Shown here: positions 1-7,461 of the stretch, in pieces
How positions within the stretch are numbered: position 1 is the first letter of the stretch
Layout: each line of letters opens with the position of its first letter
Source of the DNA: Mycobacterium triplex
GTDB lineage: Bacteria; Actinomycetota; Actinomycetes; Mycobacteriales; Mycobacteriaceae
Assembly: GCF_000689255.1 (NCBI RefSeq)
Contig: NZ_HG964446.1
Span: 186,001-250,000 of the forward strand
Length of the DNA stretch: 64,000 nucleotides
Direction of reading: 5' to 3'
Notes under the pieces: generated by a model
Told to the model about the DNA's origin: nothing
Database searches by the model: none
What the model saw: the letters and a program-made list of their open reading frames with translations, nothing else
Position numbers and translations under genes: made by a program

Positions 1-345
1 AAACGTGCCGGTCAAGTTCACCTCGATGATCTTCGACCAGGACTCGACGGTGATGTCACCGAACGGCGAAAACCCGAACATGCCCGCGCTGGTCACCAGC
101 ACCGACACCGGGCCCAGCTCGGTGCGAACCTTCGCGAAGGCCTGCTCGACGCCGGCGCGGTCGGTGACGTCGACACCGACCCCGATCGCGGTGACTCCGG
201 CCGCCCGCAGGTCTTCGGTAACGCGTTGCGCGGCTTGCTCATTGACGTCGAGCACCGCGACGCTCAGGCCGCGTCGGCCCAGTTCGTGACAGGTCGCCTC
301 CCCCATGCCCGAGGCGCCGCCGGTCACGACGGCCACCCTGCTCAT
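1..345 (-). CDS. Short-chain dehydrogenase/reductase, N-terminal part (runs off the left edge)
   Basis: NAD(P)-dependent oxidoreductase of the classical SDR family. The first 115 residues are present: an N-terminal TGGASGMG cofactor-binding motif of the Rossmann fold (about residues 8-15), the VDVTD acidic strand, and the segment leading to VNLTGTF; the catalytic YxxxK lies beyond the window. The ATG overlaps the ferredoxin stop (ATGA), so it is the last visible gene of the minus-strand Rieske operon. It probably oxidises a diol or alcohol formed by the oxygenase; this role is inferred from context. Substrate unknown. Confidence 0.85.
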   Translation of the reverse strand, partial: MSRVAVVTGGASGMGEATCHELGRRGLSVAVLDVNEQAAQRVTEDLRAAGVTAIGVGVDVTDRAGVEQAFAKVRTELGPVSVLVTSAGMFGFSPFGDITVESWSKIIEVNLTGTF

Positions 346-662
346 TCGTAGACCACCCGCACCGTCGGGCTGGACGGCAAGGCCTGACAGGTAAGCACCC
401 AACCCTCGGCCACCTCGTCGTCTTCGAGCGCATCATTGTTGAGCATCCGCGCGCATCCCTCGGTCAACCGGGCCATACATGTTCCGCATGAACCGACTTC
501 GCACGACGACGGCGGGGACAGGCCGGCCATCCGCGCGGTCTGCAGCAAGGTGTCGCCCGTCGAGTAGGCCACCGTGGTGGTGGACCGATCCAGCTCGATG
601 GTCACCTTCTCGGTGCCGCCGTCGGTAGGCCCGGCATACGACGGCGCGCGAGACTCCAGCAT
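342..662 (-). CDS. 2Fe-2S plant-type ferredoxin (106 aa)
   Basis: Small electron carrier with one [2Fe-2S] cluster. The cysteine pattern CEVGSCGTC (Cys at about 54, 59 and 62) followed some 28 residues later by LTCQA fits a plant/XylZ-type ferredoxin. It shares an operon with the Rieske oxygenase upstream and overlaps the SDR by four bases, so it is the likely electron donor for that oxygenase. No flavin- or NAD-binding domain is fused, and no separate reductase is visible, so the reductase must be encoded elsewhere or beyond the left edge. The 32-base gap upstream carries the CAAGTACTTG palindrome. Confidence 0.85.
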   Translation of the reverse strand: MLESRAPSYAGPTDGGTEKVTIELDRSTTTVAYSTGDTLLQTARMAGLSPPSSCEVGSCGTCMARLTEGCARMLNNDALEDDEVAEGWVLTCQALPSSPTVRVVYE

Positions 663-670
663 GAGGGCAG

Positions 671-703
671 AGTATCAAGTACTTGTTATTCATCTCAAGT
701 ACT
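671..703. promoter_or_regulatory. Palindromic operator candidate CAAGTACTTG plus half-repeat
   Basis: A perfect 10-base palindrome CAAGTACTTG (676-685) is followed 10 bases later by CAAGTACT (696-703); AGTACTTG-N10-CAAGTACT forms an inverted repeat. Read on the minus strand, the 15-mer CAAGTACTTGATACT recurs with one mismatch at 4076-4090 upstream of the Rieske and aldehyde dehydrogenase genes. The site covers the end of the marR gene and the gap before the ferredoxin. The form AnCAAGnnCTTGnT also matches the motif reported for the TetR repressor KstR2, so either the local MarR or a KstR2-like protein could bind here. Confidence 0.6.
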
Positions 704-1150
704 GGAGATGTCGCGCTGGGTGAGCTCGTGGCCGGTGCCCTTCTCGACGACCCGGCCCAGTAATTCGCGCAACGTCTCTTGTTCGTCGGCGCTAAGCACG
801 CCGAACACCTTTTCGTGCGCGGCGACCGCGTCGCTGAGGACCACCGCTACGACGTCGCGCCCCTGCTCGGTCAGATAGGCCCGCAGGATGCGCTTGTGCT
901 CGGGGTCCTGCTGGCGTTCGACCAGGCCACGCCGTTCCAGTGCGGTGAGCGCCAGTTGCACGCCTTGTGGGCTGATCAGCAGCCGACGGGCCAGCTCGGC
1001 GCCGGACAGGGCGGGTTCGTTGGAGAGCTGGCGCAGCACACCGATCTGGGCGGTGCTCACGCCGTGGGCGCTGATCGCGTCGTTCACGGTGGTCAGCGAG
1101 AAGTAAAAGGCCTGCTTGAGCAGCCACAGGATGTTCTCGGTGAGTTCCAT
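695..1150 (-). CDS. MarR-family transcriptional regulator (151 aa)
   Basis: Winged-helix regulator of typical MarR length. The helix-turn-helix and wing are seen around residues 45-95: SGAELARRLLISPQGVQLAL (recognition helix), ALERRGLVERQQDPEHKR (wing). It sits inside the catabolic operon between the amidohydrolase and ferredoxin genes, 12 bases after the former. It is the natural candidate to control this cluster through the 15-base motif at 671-685 and 4076-4090, with a pathway metabolite as ligand; that assignment is inference. Confidence 0.88.
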   Translation of the reverse strand: MELTENILWLLKQAFYFSLTTVNDAISAHGVSTAQIGVLRQLSNEPALSGAELARRLLISPQGVQLALTALERRGLVERQQDPEHKRILRAYLTEQGRDVVAVVLSDAVAAHEKVFGVLSADEQETLRELLGRVVEKGTGHELTQRDISST

Positions 1151-1162
1151 ATCAGCCTCCGA

Positions 1163-2416
1163 CTAGACAACCGGCGTCTTGTAGATCTGGCCGTCCTTCA
1201 TCACGAACGTGACGTCGAGTGTGGCGGCGATGTCGTGGGACGGATCGCCGGGTACTGCGATGATGTCGGCCAGGTAGCCGGGCGCGAGGCGGCCCAGTTC
1301 GTGGTCGGCCTCGATGAGTTCGGCGGCCACCACGGTGGCGGCCCGGATCGCCTGCATCGGTGTCATGCCGCGGTCCACCAGTGCCTCGAGTTCTTTGGCG
1401 TTCTGGCCATGTGGGATGGCCGGTGCATCGGTGCCGCACGCGATCCGCACCCCAGCGGCAATCGCCTTGGGCAGCATCGCTTTTGCCTTGGGAAAGACTT
1501 CGAGTGCTTTCTTGCGCAGTTCGGGCGCGATCCGGTCGATCGCCATCGCCTCGGTCAGATATGTGGTGGAGACCAGGAAGGTGCCATGGTCGACCATCAT
1601 CTGAATTGTCTCGTCGGTGGCCAGGAATCCGTGTTCTATGCAGTCGATCCCGGCGCGAATACACGCGCGGATCGCCGAGTCGCCGACGGCATGCGCGGCC
1701 ACCCGCACGCCGGCGCGGTGGGCTTCGTCGGCGATCGCGGCGAATTCCGCGTCCGAATACTGCTGGGCGCCCGGGGCGGTGCTGTGCGACATGACCCCGC
1801 CGGATGCCGACACCTTGATCAGCTTGGCACCGTGGCGAATCTGGTAGCGAACACACGCGATAACGTCGGGCACCCCGTTGGCGATGCCCTCGGCGACCGA
1901 CAACGGCATGACTCCCGGCGCCAACCGCTGGAACACCGTGGGATCCAGGTGTCCGCCGTAGGGCGTCACGGCGTGCCCGGCGGGATAGATGCGCGGACCG
2001 GTGTGCCAGCCCTGGTCGATCGCCCGCTGCAGCGCGACGTCGAGCAGATAGCCGCCGGTCTTGACCATCAGCCCGAGGTTGCGCACGGTGGTGAAGCCTG
2101 CCTGAAGCGTGGTGCGCGCATTCACGGCGCCGCGCAGCGTCCGATACGCGGGGTCGTCCTGGACGCCGTGCATCGGGGCGGGCAAGCCTTCCGGGCCGCC
2201 GGGACCGCCGATGAGCAGGTTGAGTTCCATGTCCATCAGGCCGGGCAGCAGCGTGACATCACCCAGATCGATATCGGTAGCCGAATCCAGAACTGGCCCT
2301 TCGGGATTGACCGCGGTAATGCGGTTGCCGTCAACGACCACGACCGCCGGGGACTGAATCACACCGGCGTCGACGTCGGCCCAACGGGCCGCCCGCAGGA
2401 CGGTTACACCGGTCAC
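1163..2416 (-). CDS. Amidohydrolase, imidazolonepropionase-like, with altered metal site (417 aa)
   Basis: Metal-dependent hydrolase of the amidohydrolase superfamily. Most landmarks are present: the N-terminal beta-sandwich strands, LIKVSASGG (carboxylated-Lys position), AAHAVGD and IEHG (metal histidines), and CGTDAP (catalytic Asp). The usual HxH after the first strand (PGLxDxHxH) is replaced by PGLMDMELN, so both first-strand ligands are missing. The GTG start was chosen because it forms a GTGA overlap with the preceding gene and removes about 90 implausible residues. It probably hydrolyses an amide, ester or lactone-like intermediate; substrate unknown. Confidence 0.8.
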   Translation of the reverse strand: MTGVTVLRAARWADVDAGVIQSPAVVVVDGNRITAVNPEGPVLDSATDIDLGDVTLLPGLMDMELNLLIGGPGGPEGLPAPMHGVQDDPAYRTLRGAVNARTTLQAGFTTVRNLGLMVKTGGYLLDVALQRAIDQGWHTGPRIYPAGHAVTPYGGHLDPTVFQRLAPGVMPLSVAEGIANGVPDVIACVRYQIRHGAKLIKVSASGGVMSHSTAPGAQQYSDAEFAAIADEAHRAGVRVAAHAVGDSAIRACIRAGIDCIEHGFLATDETIQMMVDHGTFLVSTTYLTEAMAIDRIAPELRKKALEVFPKAKAMLPKAIAAGVRIACGTDAPAIPHGQNAKELEALVDRGMTPMQAIRAATVVAAELIEADHELGRLAPGYLADIIAVPGDPSHDIAATLDVTFVMKDGQIYKTPVV

Positions 2417-2742
2417 GGAACGGGCTCGGACACGCAGTCCAACGTGGACGCACCCGAGTCCGGCACCCGCGGCTGCTTCCAGCACTCCACCGGGAACGAC
2501 ACCATGATCATCGAATACAGCAGATGCATGAGGTTGAGAACATCTTCGGGCAGGTCGTCGAGGGGGAACTTGTCGCAATAGGACAGCGCTTCCTCGGCGC
2601 GCGGGGTGATCGCGTCGTAAAACGCTTTCATTTCCACCATCGAACTGGCCAGCCGCTTGGCGTAGCGCTGCGGTTCGCTGGGCAGGCACCATTCGGCGAA
2701 CGGCTCAAGGTCGGCGAATTCGGTTGGCAGCAAAGCGGACAT
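2413..2742 (-). CDS. Conserved small protein of unknown function in Rieske operon (109 aa)
   Basis: I do not recognise the family. The protein starts MSALLPTEFADLEPFAEW, is largely helical in appearance, acidic, and has three cysteines (about 19, 51 and 84). No signal peptide or membrane segment. The ATG has a GGGAG about nine bases upstream; a GTG at 2751 overlapping the Rieske stop is the alternative start. It lies between the oxygenase and amidohydrolase genes with overlap on the amidohydrolase side, so it is co-translated. It is not a recognisable dioxygenase beta subunit, but an accessory or second-subunit role in the oxygenase is possible. Confidence 0.7.
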   Translation of the reverse strand: MSALLPTEFADLEPFAEWCLPSEPQRYAKRLASSMVEMKAFYDAITPRAEEALSYCDKFPLDDLPEDVLNLMHLLYSMIMVSFPVECWKQPRVPDSGASTLDCVSEPVP

Positions 2743-2747
2743 CGTGG

Positions 2748-4016
2748 TCACACTCCCGCCGTGCTGGTGCGGCGGTAATCCTCGATCCATGCCGCGGTCT
2801 CCTTATGCAGATGCCGGATCAGGACCTCTTGGTCGCAGAGCAAGAACTCGTCGAGCACCCGGGACTCGATCATCGACTGGGTGGCCTCCAAGGTGTTGGC
2901 GTCCTGTAGCCCGTATTCCTTGAAAGACACCGCGGCCAGTTCCTGGGCGACCCGCTCGCGCGGGGTCCGCGGCTGCGGGAAGTACAGGGTGCCCTCGAAG
3001 ATATGGCTGTTATACGAGGTAGGCCAGTAATGGTAGGTCAGGTACCAGCCCTGGCCCCAGAACAGAATCACGAAGTTCGGGAAAAGCTGGAACGAATCCA
3101 GGCCCCAGGGATCACATTTCGCGGGATTGAGGCCAACCGGCATCTCTCCCAAATCCGGCTTGTCCCATGGCCCGAACAGACCGCTGCGGCAGATGTCGTC
3201 GATCGGCTTGCGCATCTCGTCGGGCATCTCCCAGGCCCGCACACCCGACGTGCTCACCAGCCGGTGCGGGCCCTCCAACCGGTAGTGCGGGGCCTCGAAC
3301 CCGGCCTCGGCGGCCGCCTTCGAGTAAGCGGTCGGCGACTGGTTCGCATGCAGTACCGGCGCGTGGTAGAACTCCTGGAACGCGTCCATGTACAGCTTCC
3401 AGTTCGCTTTCACCTCGGACCGGTAAGCCCAGCGCGACGTCATTTGATCGAACGGGTAGCCCTCCAGATTCGTCACCATCGGCCCGAGGAATTCGCGCAG
3501 CGACTGCTCGGGCGTTTTGGCGAAGTTGACGAAAATGAAGCCTTCCCAGACCTCGCAGTGCACCGGCACCAGCCCGTAGCGGCTCTTGTCGAGGTCGAAG
3601 AACTCTTCCTCCTGCTGCACGAAGGTCAGGTTGCCGTCCAGGTCGTAGCGCCAGGCGTGGTACTTACAGGTGAATTGCCGGCACACACCGCTGGTCTCTT
3701 CGAGGGGCATGTCGTTCCACACCAATTTGTTGCCGCGATGGCGGCAGATGTTGTGGTACGCCTTCACCTCACCAGATGTCGTGCGCACCACTATGATTGA
3801 GGTTTTGACGACCTTGAGCTCTTTGGTGAAGTAGCTACCCTTACGCGGAACCTGTTCCACCCGACCGACATTCAGCCACGCACGCCGGAAGATGGCATCG
3901 CGCTCCAGCTCATGGATCTCCGGGCTGGTGGAGTCTTCATAGGACACCGGCGCGGTGCCCAGTTCAGGGTAGTGCTGCGTCCAGCTTCCCTCCGACGGCT
4001 TGGGAAATCGAGGCAT
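2748..4016 (-). CDS. Rieske non-heme iron ring-hydroxylating oxygenase, alpha subunit (422 aa)
   Basis: Catalytic subunit of a Rieske oxygenase that inserts oxygen into an aromatic or related ring using electrons from a ferredoxin. The Rieske [2Fe-2S] site is CRHRGN and, 23 residues later, CKYHAW (residues about 85-115). The mononuclear iron site is in DAFQEFYHAPVLH (about 215-230), matching the E/D..H...H pattern. Start: ATG preceded by AGGAG at five bases. It is the first gene of the minus-strand operon and divergent from an aldehyde dehydrogenase. The ferredoxin at 342-662 is its likely donor. Substrate cannot be read from the sequence. Confidence 0.9.
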   Translation of the reverse strand: MPRFPKPSEGSWTQHYPELGTAPVSYEDSTSPEIHELERDAIFRRAWLNVGRVEQVPRKGSYFTKELKVVKTSIIVVRTTSGEVKAYHNICRHRGNKLVWNDMPLEETSGVCRQFTCKYHAWRYDLDGNLTFVQQEEEFFDLDKSRYGLVPVHCEVWEGFIFVNFAKTPEQSLREFLGPMVTNLEGYPFDQMTSRWAYRSEVKANWKLYMDAFQEFYHAPVLHANQSPTAYSKAAAEAGFEAPHYRLEGPHRLVSTSGVRAWEMPDEMRKPIDDICRSGLFGPWDKPDLGEMPVGLNPAKCDPWGLDSFQLFPNFVILFWGQGWYLTYHYWPTSYNSHIFEGTLYFPQPRTPRERVAQELAAVSFKEYGLQDANTLEATQSMIESRVLDEFLLCDQEVLIRHLHKETAAWIEDYRRTSTAGV

Positions 4017-4075
4017 GATCGCTCCTGTCCGTACGACTCCGTCGGGCCGACGGTATATCCTCGAACCGTTAATCG

Positions 4076-4090
4076 CAAGTAGTTGATACT
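4076..4090 (+). promoter_or_regulatory. Second copy of the 15-base operator motif (CAAGTAGTTGATACT)
   Basis: Differs by one base from the motif at 671-685 read on the minus strand. It lies in the 94-base divergent control region between the Rieske gene (start 4016) and the aldehyde dehydrogenase gene (start 4111), close to the latter's GGGGAGG ribosome-binding site. The shared motif links the two transcription units to one regulator. Confidence 0.55.
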
Positions 4091-4110
4091 GCAGCCTGGG
4101 GAGGTCACCG

Positions 4111-5508
4111 GTGACGGTTTTCGATGTCATCTCGCCGCACACCGAGCAGTCTATTGCGCAGGTCGATGCGGCGGGTCCGGCCGACATCGACGCTGCCGTC
4201 AGCGCCGCTCGCAAGGCCTTCGACTCCGGTCCGTGGGGTCAGTCCCGGCCGGCCGAGCGCATCGCGGCGATCCGCCGGCTCGCCGACATCTATGACCAGC
4301 GGCGCGCGGAGATGGCCGAGACCATCACCGCCGAGATCGGCGCACCGATCACCTTCGCCCAGCGCGCCCAGGTCGGCCTGCCCGCGATGATGATGCGGGC
4401 GTTCTGCGACCTCGCCGAGCGCCACCCGTGGGAAGACAAGCGGCCCGGCTTCTTCGGCGCCGACGTGCTGGTGCACAAGCAACCCGTCGGCGTGGTCGCC
4501 GCGATCGTGCCGTGGAACATGCCGCAGTTCCTGATCGCCACCAAGCTGGTGCCCGCGCTGCTGGCAGGCTGCACGGTGGTGCTCAAACCGGCACCCGAAT
4601 CCCCGTTGGACGCTTTGCTTTTGGCCGAGATGATCGCCCAGATCGACCTACCCCCAGGTGTCTTCAGCGTCGTGCCGGGCGACGCCGCGGTCGGTGAGCA
4701 ACTCGTCGCCCACCCCGGCCTGGACAAGGTCTCGTTCACCGGCTCGACGGCGGCGGGCCGGGCCGTCGCGGCGGCATCTGGTGCCAACCTCACCAAGGTC
4801 AGCCTCGAACTCGGGGGTAAGTCGGCGGCGATCATCCTCGACGACGCCGCACCCGAGAAGGTCGCCGCTGGGGTGCGTTCGGCCAGCCTTTCGAACAGCG
4901 GCCAAATCTGTAATGCGTTGACCCGCGTCTTGGTCCCCGCGCACCGCCACGACCAGTACGTCGACGCACTGGCGGCCGAGATGACCAACATCCGGGTGGG
5001 CGATCCCGGCGACCCGGCGACTCAGATGGGACCGCTGGTCTCCCAGCGCCAGCAGCAGCGCGTCCGCGACTACATCGACATCGGGCAGGGCGAAGGCGCG
5101 CGACTGGTCATCGGCGGCACCGGCCTGCCCGACGGGCTCGACCGCGGCTGGTACGTCCAACCCACCCTGTTCGCCGATGCGAACAACGCCATGCGGGTTG
5201 CCCGCGAAGAGATCTTCGGGCCCGTGATCACCGTCATCGGATACCGCGACGAGGACGATGCGGTGGCCATTGCCAACGACTCCGACTACGGCCTGGCCGG
5301 GTCGGTGTGGACCGCCGACACCGAGCGGGCGCTGGGCATTGCCGCGCGCATCCGCACCGGCACCCTGGGCATCAACCAGGGCTACACCATGGATCCGTTC
5401 GCGCCGTTCGGTGGCGTCAAAGGCAGCGGCTACGGCCGGGAATTGGGCCCCGAAGGTATCGACGGCTACCTGGACACCAAATCCATTGCGGTCGCGCCGG
5501 GGGCGTGA
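4111..5508 (+). CDS. NAD(P)-dependent aldehyde dehydrogenase (465 aa)
   Basis: Oxidises an aldehyde to a carboxylate. ALDH-superfamily landmarks: PWNMPQFL substrate/cofactor segment (about 132), VSFTGSTAAGR (about 208), LELGGKSA with the general-base Glu (about 231), and SNSGQICN with the nucleophilic Cys (about 265), then EEIFGPV. GTG start with GGGGAGG seven bases upstream. Divergent from the Rieske operon and sharing its 15-base motif, so it probably handles an aldehyde from that pathway. Gene length is slightly short of 480-500 aa but all active-site elements are there. Confidence 0.9.
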   Translation: MTVFDVISPHTEQSIAQVDAAGPADIDAAVSAARKAFDSGPWGQSRPAERIAAIRRLADIYDQRRAEMAETITAEIGAPITFAQRAQVGLPAMMMRAFCDLAERHPWEDKRPGFFGADVLVHKQPVGVVAAIVPWNMPQFLIATKLVPALLAGCTVVLKPAPESPLDALLLAEMIAQIDLPPGVFSVVPGDAAVGEQLVAHPGLDKVSFTGSTAAGRAVAAASGANLTKVSLELGGKSAAIILDDAAPEKVAAGVRSASLSNSGQICNALTRVLVPAHRHDQYVDALAAEMTNIRVGDPGDPATQMGPLVSQRQQQRVRDYIDIGQGEGARLVIGGTGLPDGLDRGWYVQPTLFADANNAMRVAREEIFGPVITVIGYRDEDDAVAIANDSDYGLAGSVWTADTERALGIAARIRTGTLGINQGYTMDPFAPFGGVKGSGYGRELGPEGIDGYLDTKSIAVAPGA

Positions 5509-5542
5509 ACTGGCGCATTCTCGAATCAGAAACAGCCGTCGA

Positions 5543-6238
5543 TCAACGCGGCAGTACTTCGAGCACCTTCGCCGCCAGCGGCCCGGCCGAGGCGGGGTTC
5601 TGCCCGGTGTGGAGATTGCGGTCCGCCACCGTGAACGGCTTCCACATTTCGCCCCGGACGAAATCGATGCCCAATTTCACCAGTTCGTCCTCGACCGTCC
5701 AGGGCGCCTTCTCGCGGAGTCCCACGCCGTCCTCCTCGTCATTGGTGAAGGCGGTGACGCGGTAGCCCGCAAACGGCGAGACCCCGTTGCGGCGGGTGGC
5801 CAGGATCGCGGCCGGCGCATGGCAGACGATCGCCAACGGCTTGCCCGACGCGAGAGCGGCGATGAGCAGTCGGCCCGAATCGGCGTCGCGCCACAGGTCT
5901 TCCATCGGGCCATGGCCACCGGGGTAATAGACCGCGTCGTAGTCGTCCAGGCGGGCGGTGGCGAGTTGGATTGGCGCGCGCAGCTCTTCGGCGGAGCGCA
6001 GGATTCCCTCGAGCTTTTCCGCGATCTCGACGCTGCCGGCCATCGATGGACGCAGGCTCATCACATCCACGTACGGCACCGTGCCGCCGGGTGTGGCCAC
6101 CACGATCTGGTGGCCCGCCCCGGTGAGCGCGTCGTAGGGGGCGGCGAATTCTTCGGCCCAGAACCCCGTCGGATGCCGGGTTCCGTCCTTGAGCGTCCAG
6201 TAACTCGTTGCGGTGACGACGAACAGGATCTTGGCCAT
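5543..6238 (-). CDS. DJ-1/PfpI-family type 1 glutamine amidotransferase-like protein (231 aa)
   Basis: Cytosolic flavodoxin-like fold protein of the DJ-1/PfpI/Hsp31 superfamily. The nucleophile elbow AIVCHAPAA carries the catalytic Cys (about residue 136) with adjacent His, preceded by YYPGGHGPMEDL. Members act as glyoxalases/deglycases or chaperones. Convergent with the aldehyde dehydrogenase gene 34 bases away and monocistronic. The exact activity cannot be assigned. Confidence 0.85.
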   Translation of the reverse strand: MAKILFVVTATSYWTLKDGTRHPTGFWAEEFAAPYDALTGAGHQIVVATPGGTVPYVDVMSLRPSMAGSVEIAEKLEGILRSAEELRAPIQLATARLDDYDAVYYPGGHGPMEDLWRDADSGRLLIAALASGKPLAIVCHAPAAILATRRNGVSPFAGYRVTAFTNDEEDGVGLREKAPWTVEDELVKLGIDFVRGEMWKPFTVADRNLHTGQNPASAGPLAAKVLEVLPR

Positions 6239-6301
6239 GCGATGAACCTACGTCGTCACCGCATCGCCGGCAACGCGCCGAAACGGCTTGTGCGCTAAGC
6301 C

Positions 6302-6457
6302 CTAAAACCAGACTTTGCGGCCGGCCACCGGGCGCCCGACCGCCCCGAGGATCCACAGGATCACACCGATCAGCACCAAGATGCCACCGATCGTTTCCAG
6401 AATCGGGATGGCGGCGAAATACCCGATGACAGCGAGAATGATGCCTAAAACGATCAC
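6302..6457 (-). CDS. Small hydrophobic membrane protein, DUF6131-like (51 aa)
   Basis: Two transmembrane segments (residues about 2-20 and 22-43) ending in the conserved GRPVAGRKVWF tail. GTG start, TAG stop. It is a clear paralogue of the 51-residue protein at 55352-55507: same length, same MIVLG start and the same VGRPVAGR/IGRPVAGR tail. The function of this mycobacterial family is unknown; it probably sits in the cell membrane. Confidence 0.8.
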   Translation of the reverse strand: MIVLGIILAVIGYFAAIPILETIGGILVLIGVILWILGAVGRPVAGRKVWF

Positions 6458-6539
6458 GTCGAGCCCCCTTCTATTGGGCGTCAGTAGAATTGGTCACTGA
6501 ACGGGTTACCCCGGCCGCAACGCGCTCAATCAGGGATCG

Positions 6540-7448
6540 CTAGTTGTCGTTTATCAGCGCCGCGCGGGCCAACGTTTGCTGGGCCTGCTTCACGTGGGCG
6601 GCGTCGACCAGCACGCCGTTGACTCCGACCGCGCCACGCCCCTTGGCCTCGGCGTCCCGATAGGCGGCGATATTGGCTTCGGCGCGGGCGATCTCATCGG
6701 CGGTCGGCGCGTAGACCACGTTTGCGACGGGCACCTGGTCGGGATGGATGGCCCACTTGCCGGTGTAACCGAGCAGGGAGGCGCGCCGCGCGTCACGCTC
6801 GTAGCCGGCCAGGTCTCGGTAGTCGGGATAGGGCGCGTCAATAGCGTCGATGCCGGCGATGCGCGCCGCGACGATGACCTTGTTCCGCGCGTAAGCCCAG
6901 AATTCGCCGGGGTATTCGCCGAGCGGGACGAAGTTGGTGTCCACCCGTGCACCCTGCGACAGCGAGAAGTCACCCACCCCGAAGATCAACGCATCCAGGC
7001 GCGAGCTGGCCGCCGCGATCTCCTCCGCGTTGGCAAGTCCCTCCACTTCTTCGATCAGAACCTCGAGCCGAATCCGGTTCTGCAAGCCAAGTTTGGCCTC
7101 CAGCTGGGTCAGCAGCACGTCCACCCACCAGACATCCCGTGCCGTACGGGCTTTCGGGATGATGATGGTGTCGAGGTTCTCTCCGGCCTTGGTGACGACG
7201 TCGATCACGTCGTCGTGGCACCACTGGGTGTCCAGGCCGTTGATTCGGATGGCGCGAGCGGTGCGTCCCCAGTCGATGTCGTTGAGTGCAGCGATGACCT
7301 TGGCGCGCGATTCCACTTTGACGCCGACGGGGGTCGCATCCTCGAGGTCGAGGAACACCAAATCCGCGCCACACTTGGCGCCTTTCTCGAACATGTTGTC
7401 GTTGCACGCGGGTACGGCGAGTTCGGAACGGCGGAGAAGATCAGTCAT
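6540..7448 (-). CDS. HpcH/HpaI-CitE family CoA-ester lyase (302 aa)
   Basis: TIM-barrel lyase related to CitE and L-malyl-CoA/beta-methylmalyl-CoA lyase; performs Mg-dependent Claisen or retro-Claisen cleavage of a beta-hydroxyacyl-CoA. Landmarks: VFLDLEDATPV (metal/substrate loop, about 30-40), RINGLDT (substrate Arg), EVLIEEVEGLAN (metal Glu) and IFGVGDFS (Asp). It follows the CoA-transferase gene by 13 bases, so a CoA-activated acid made by that enzyme could be its substrate. Exact substrate unknown. Confidence 0.85.
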   Translation of the reverse strand: MTDLLRRSELAVPACNDNMFEKGAKCGADLVFLDLEDATPVGVKVESRAKVIAALNDIDWGRTARAIRINGLDTQWCHDDVIDVVTKAGENLDTIIIPKARTARDVWWVDVLLTQLEAKLGLQNRIRLEVLIEEVEGLANAEEIAAASSRLDALIFGVGDFSLSQGARVDTNFVPLGEYPGEFWAYARNKVIVAARIAGIDAIDAPYPDYRDLAGYERDARRASLLGYTGKWAIHPDQVPVANVVYAPTADEIARAEANIAAYRDAEAKGRGAVGVNGVLVDAAHVKQAQQTLARAALINDN

Positions 7449-7461
7449 CGATTTCCTTCTG

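Noticed and set aside
779..2581. 600-codon open frame on the plus strand opposite marR and amidohydrolase
   Set aside because: His/Gly/Asp-rich translation typical of antisense frames in GC-rich DNA; the minus-strand frames have clear domain motifs.
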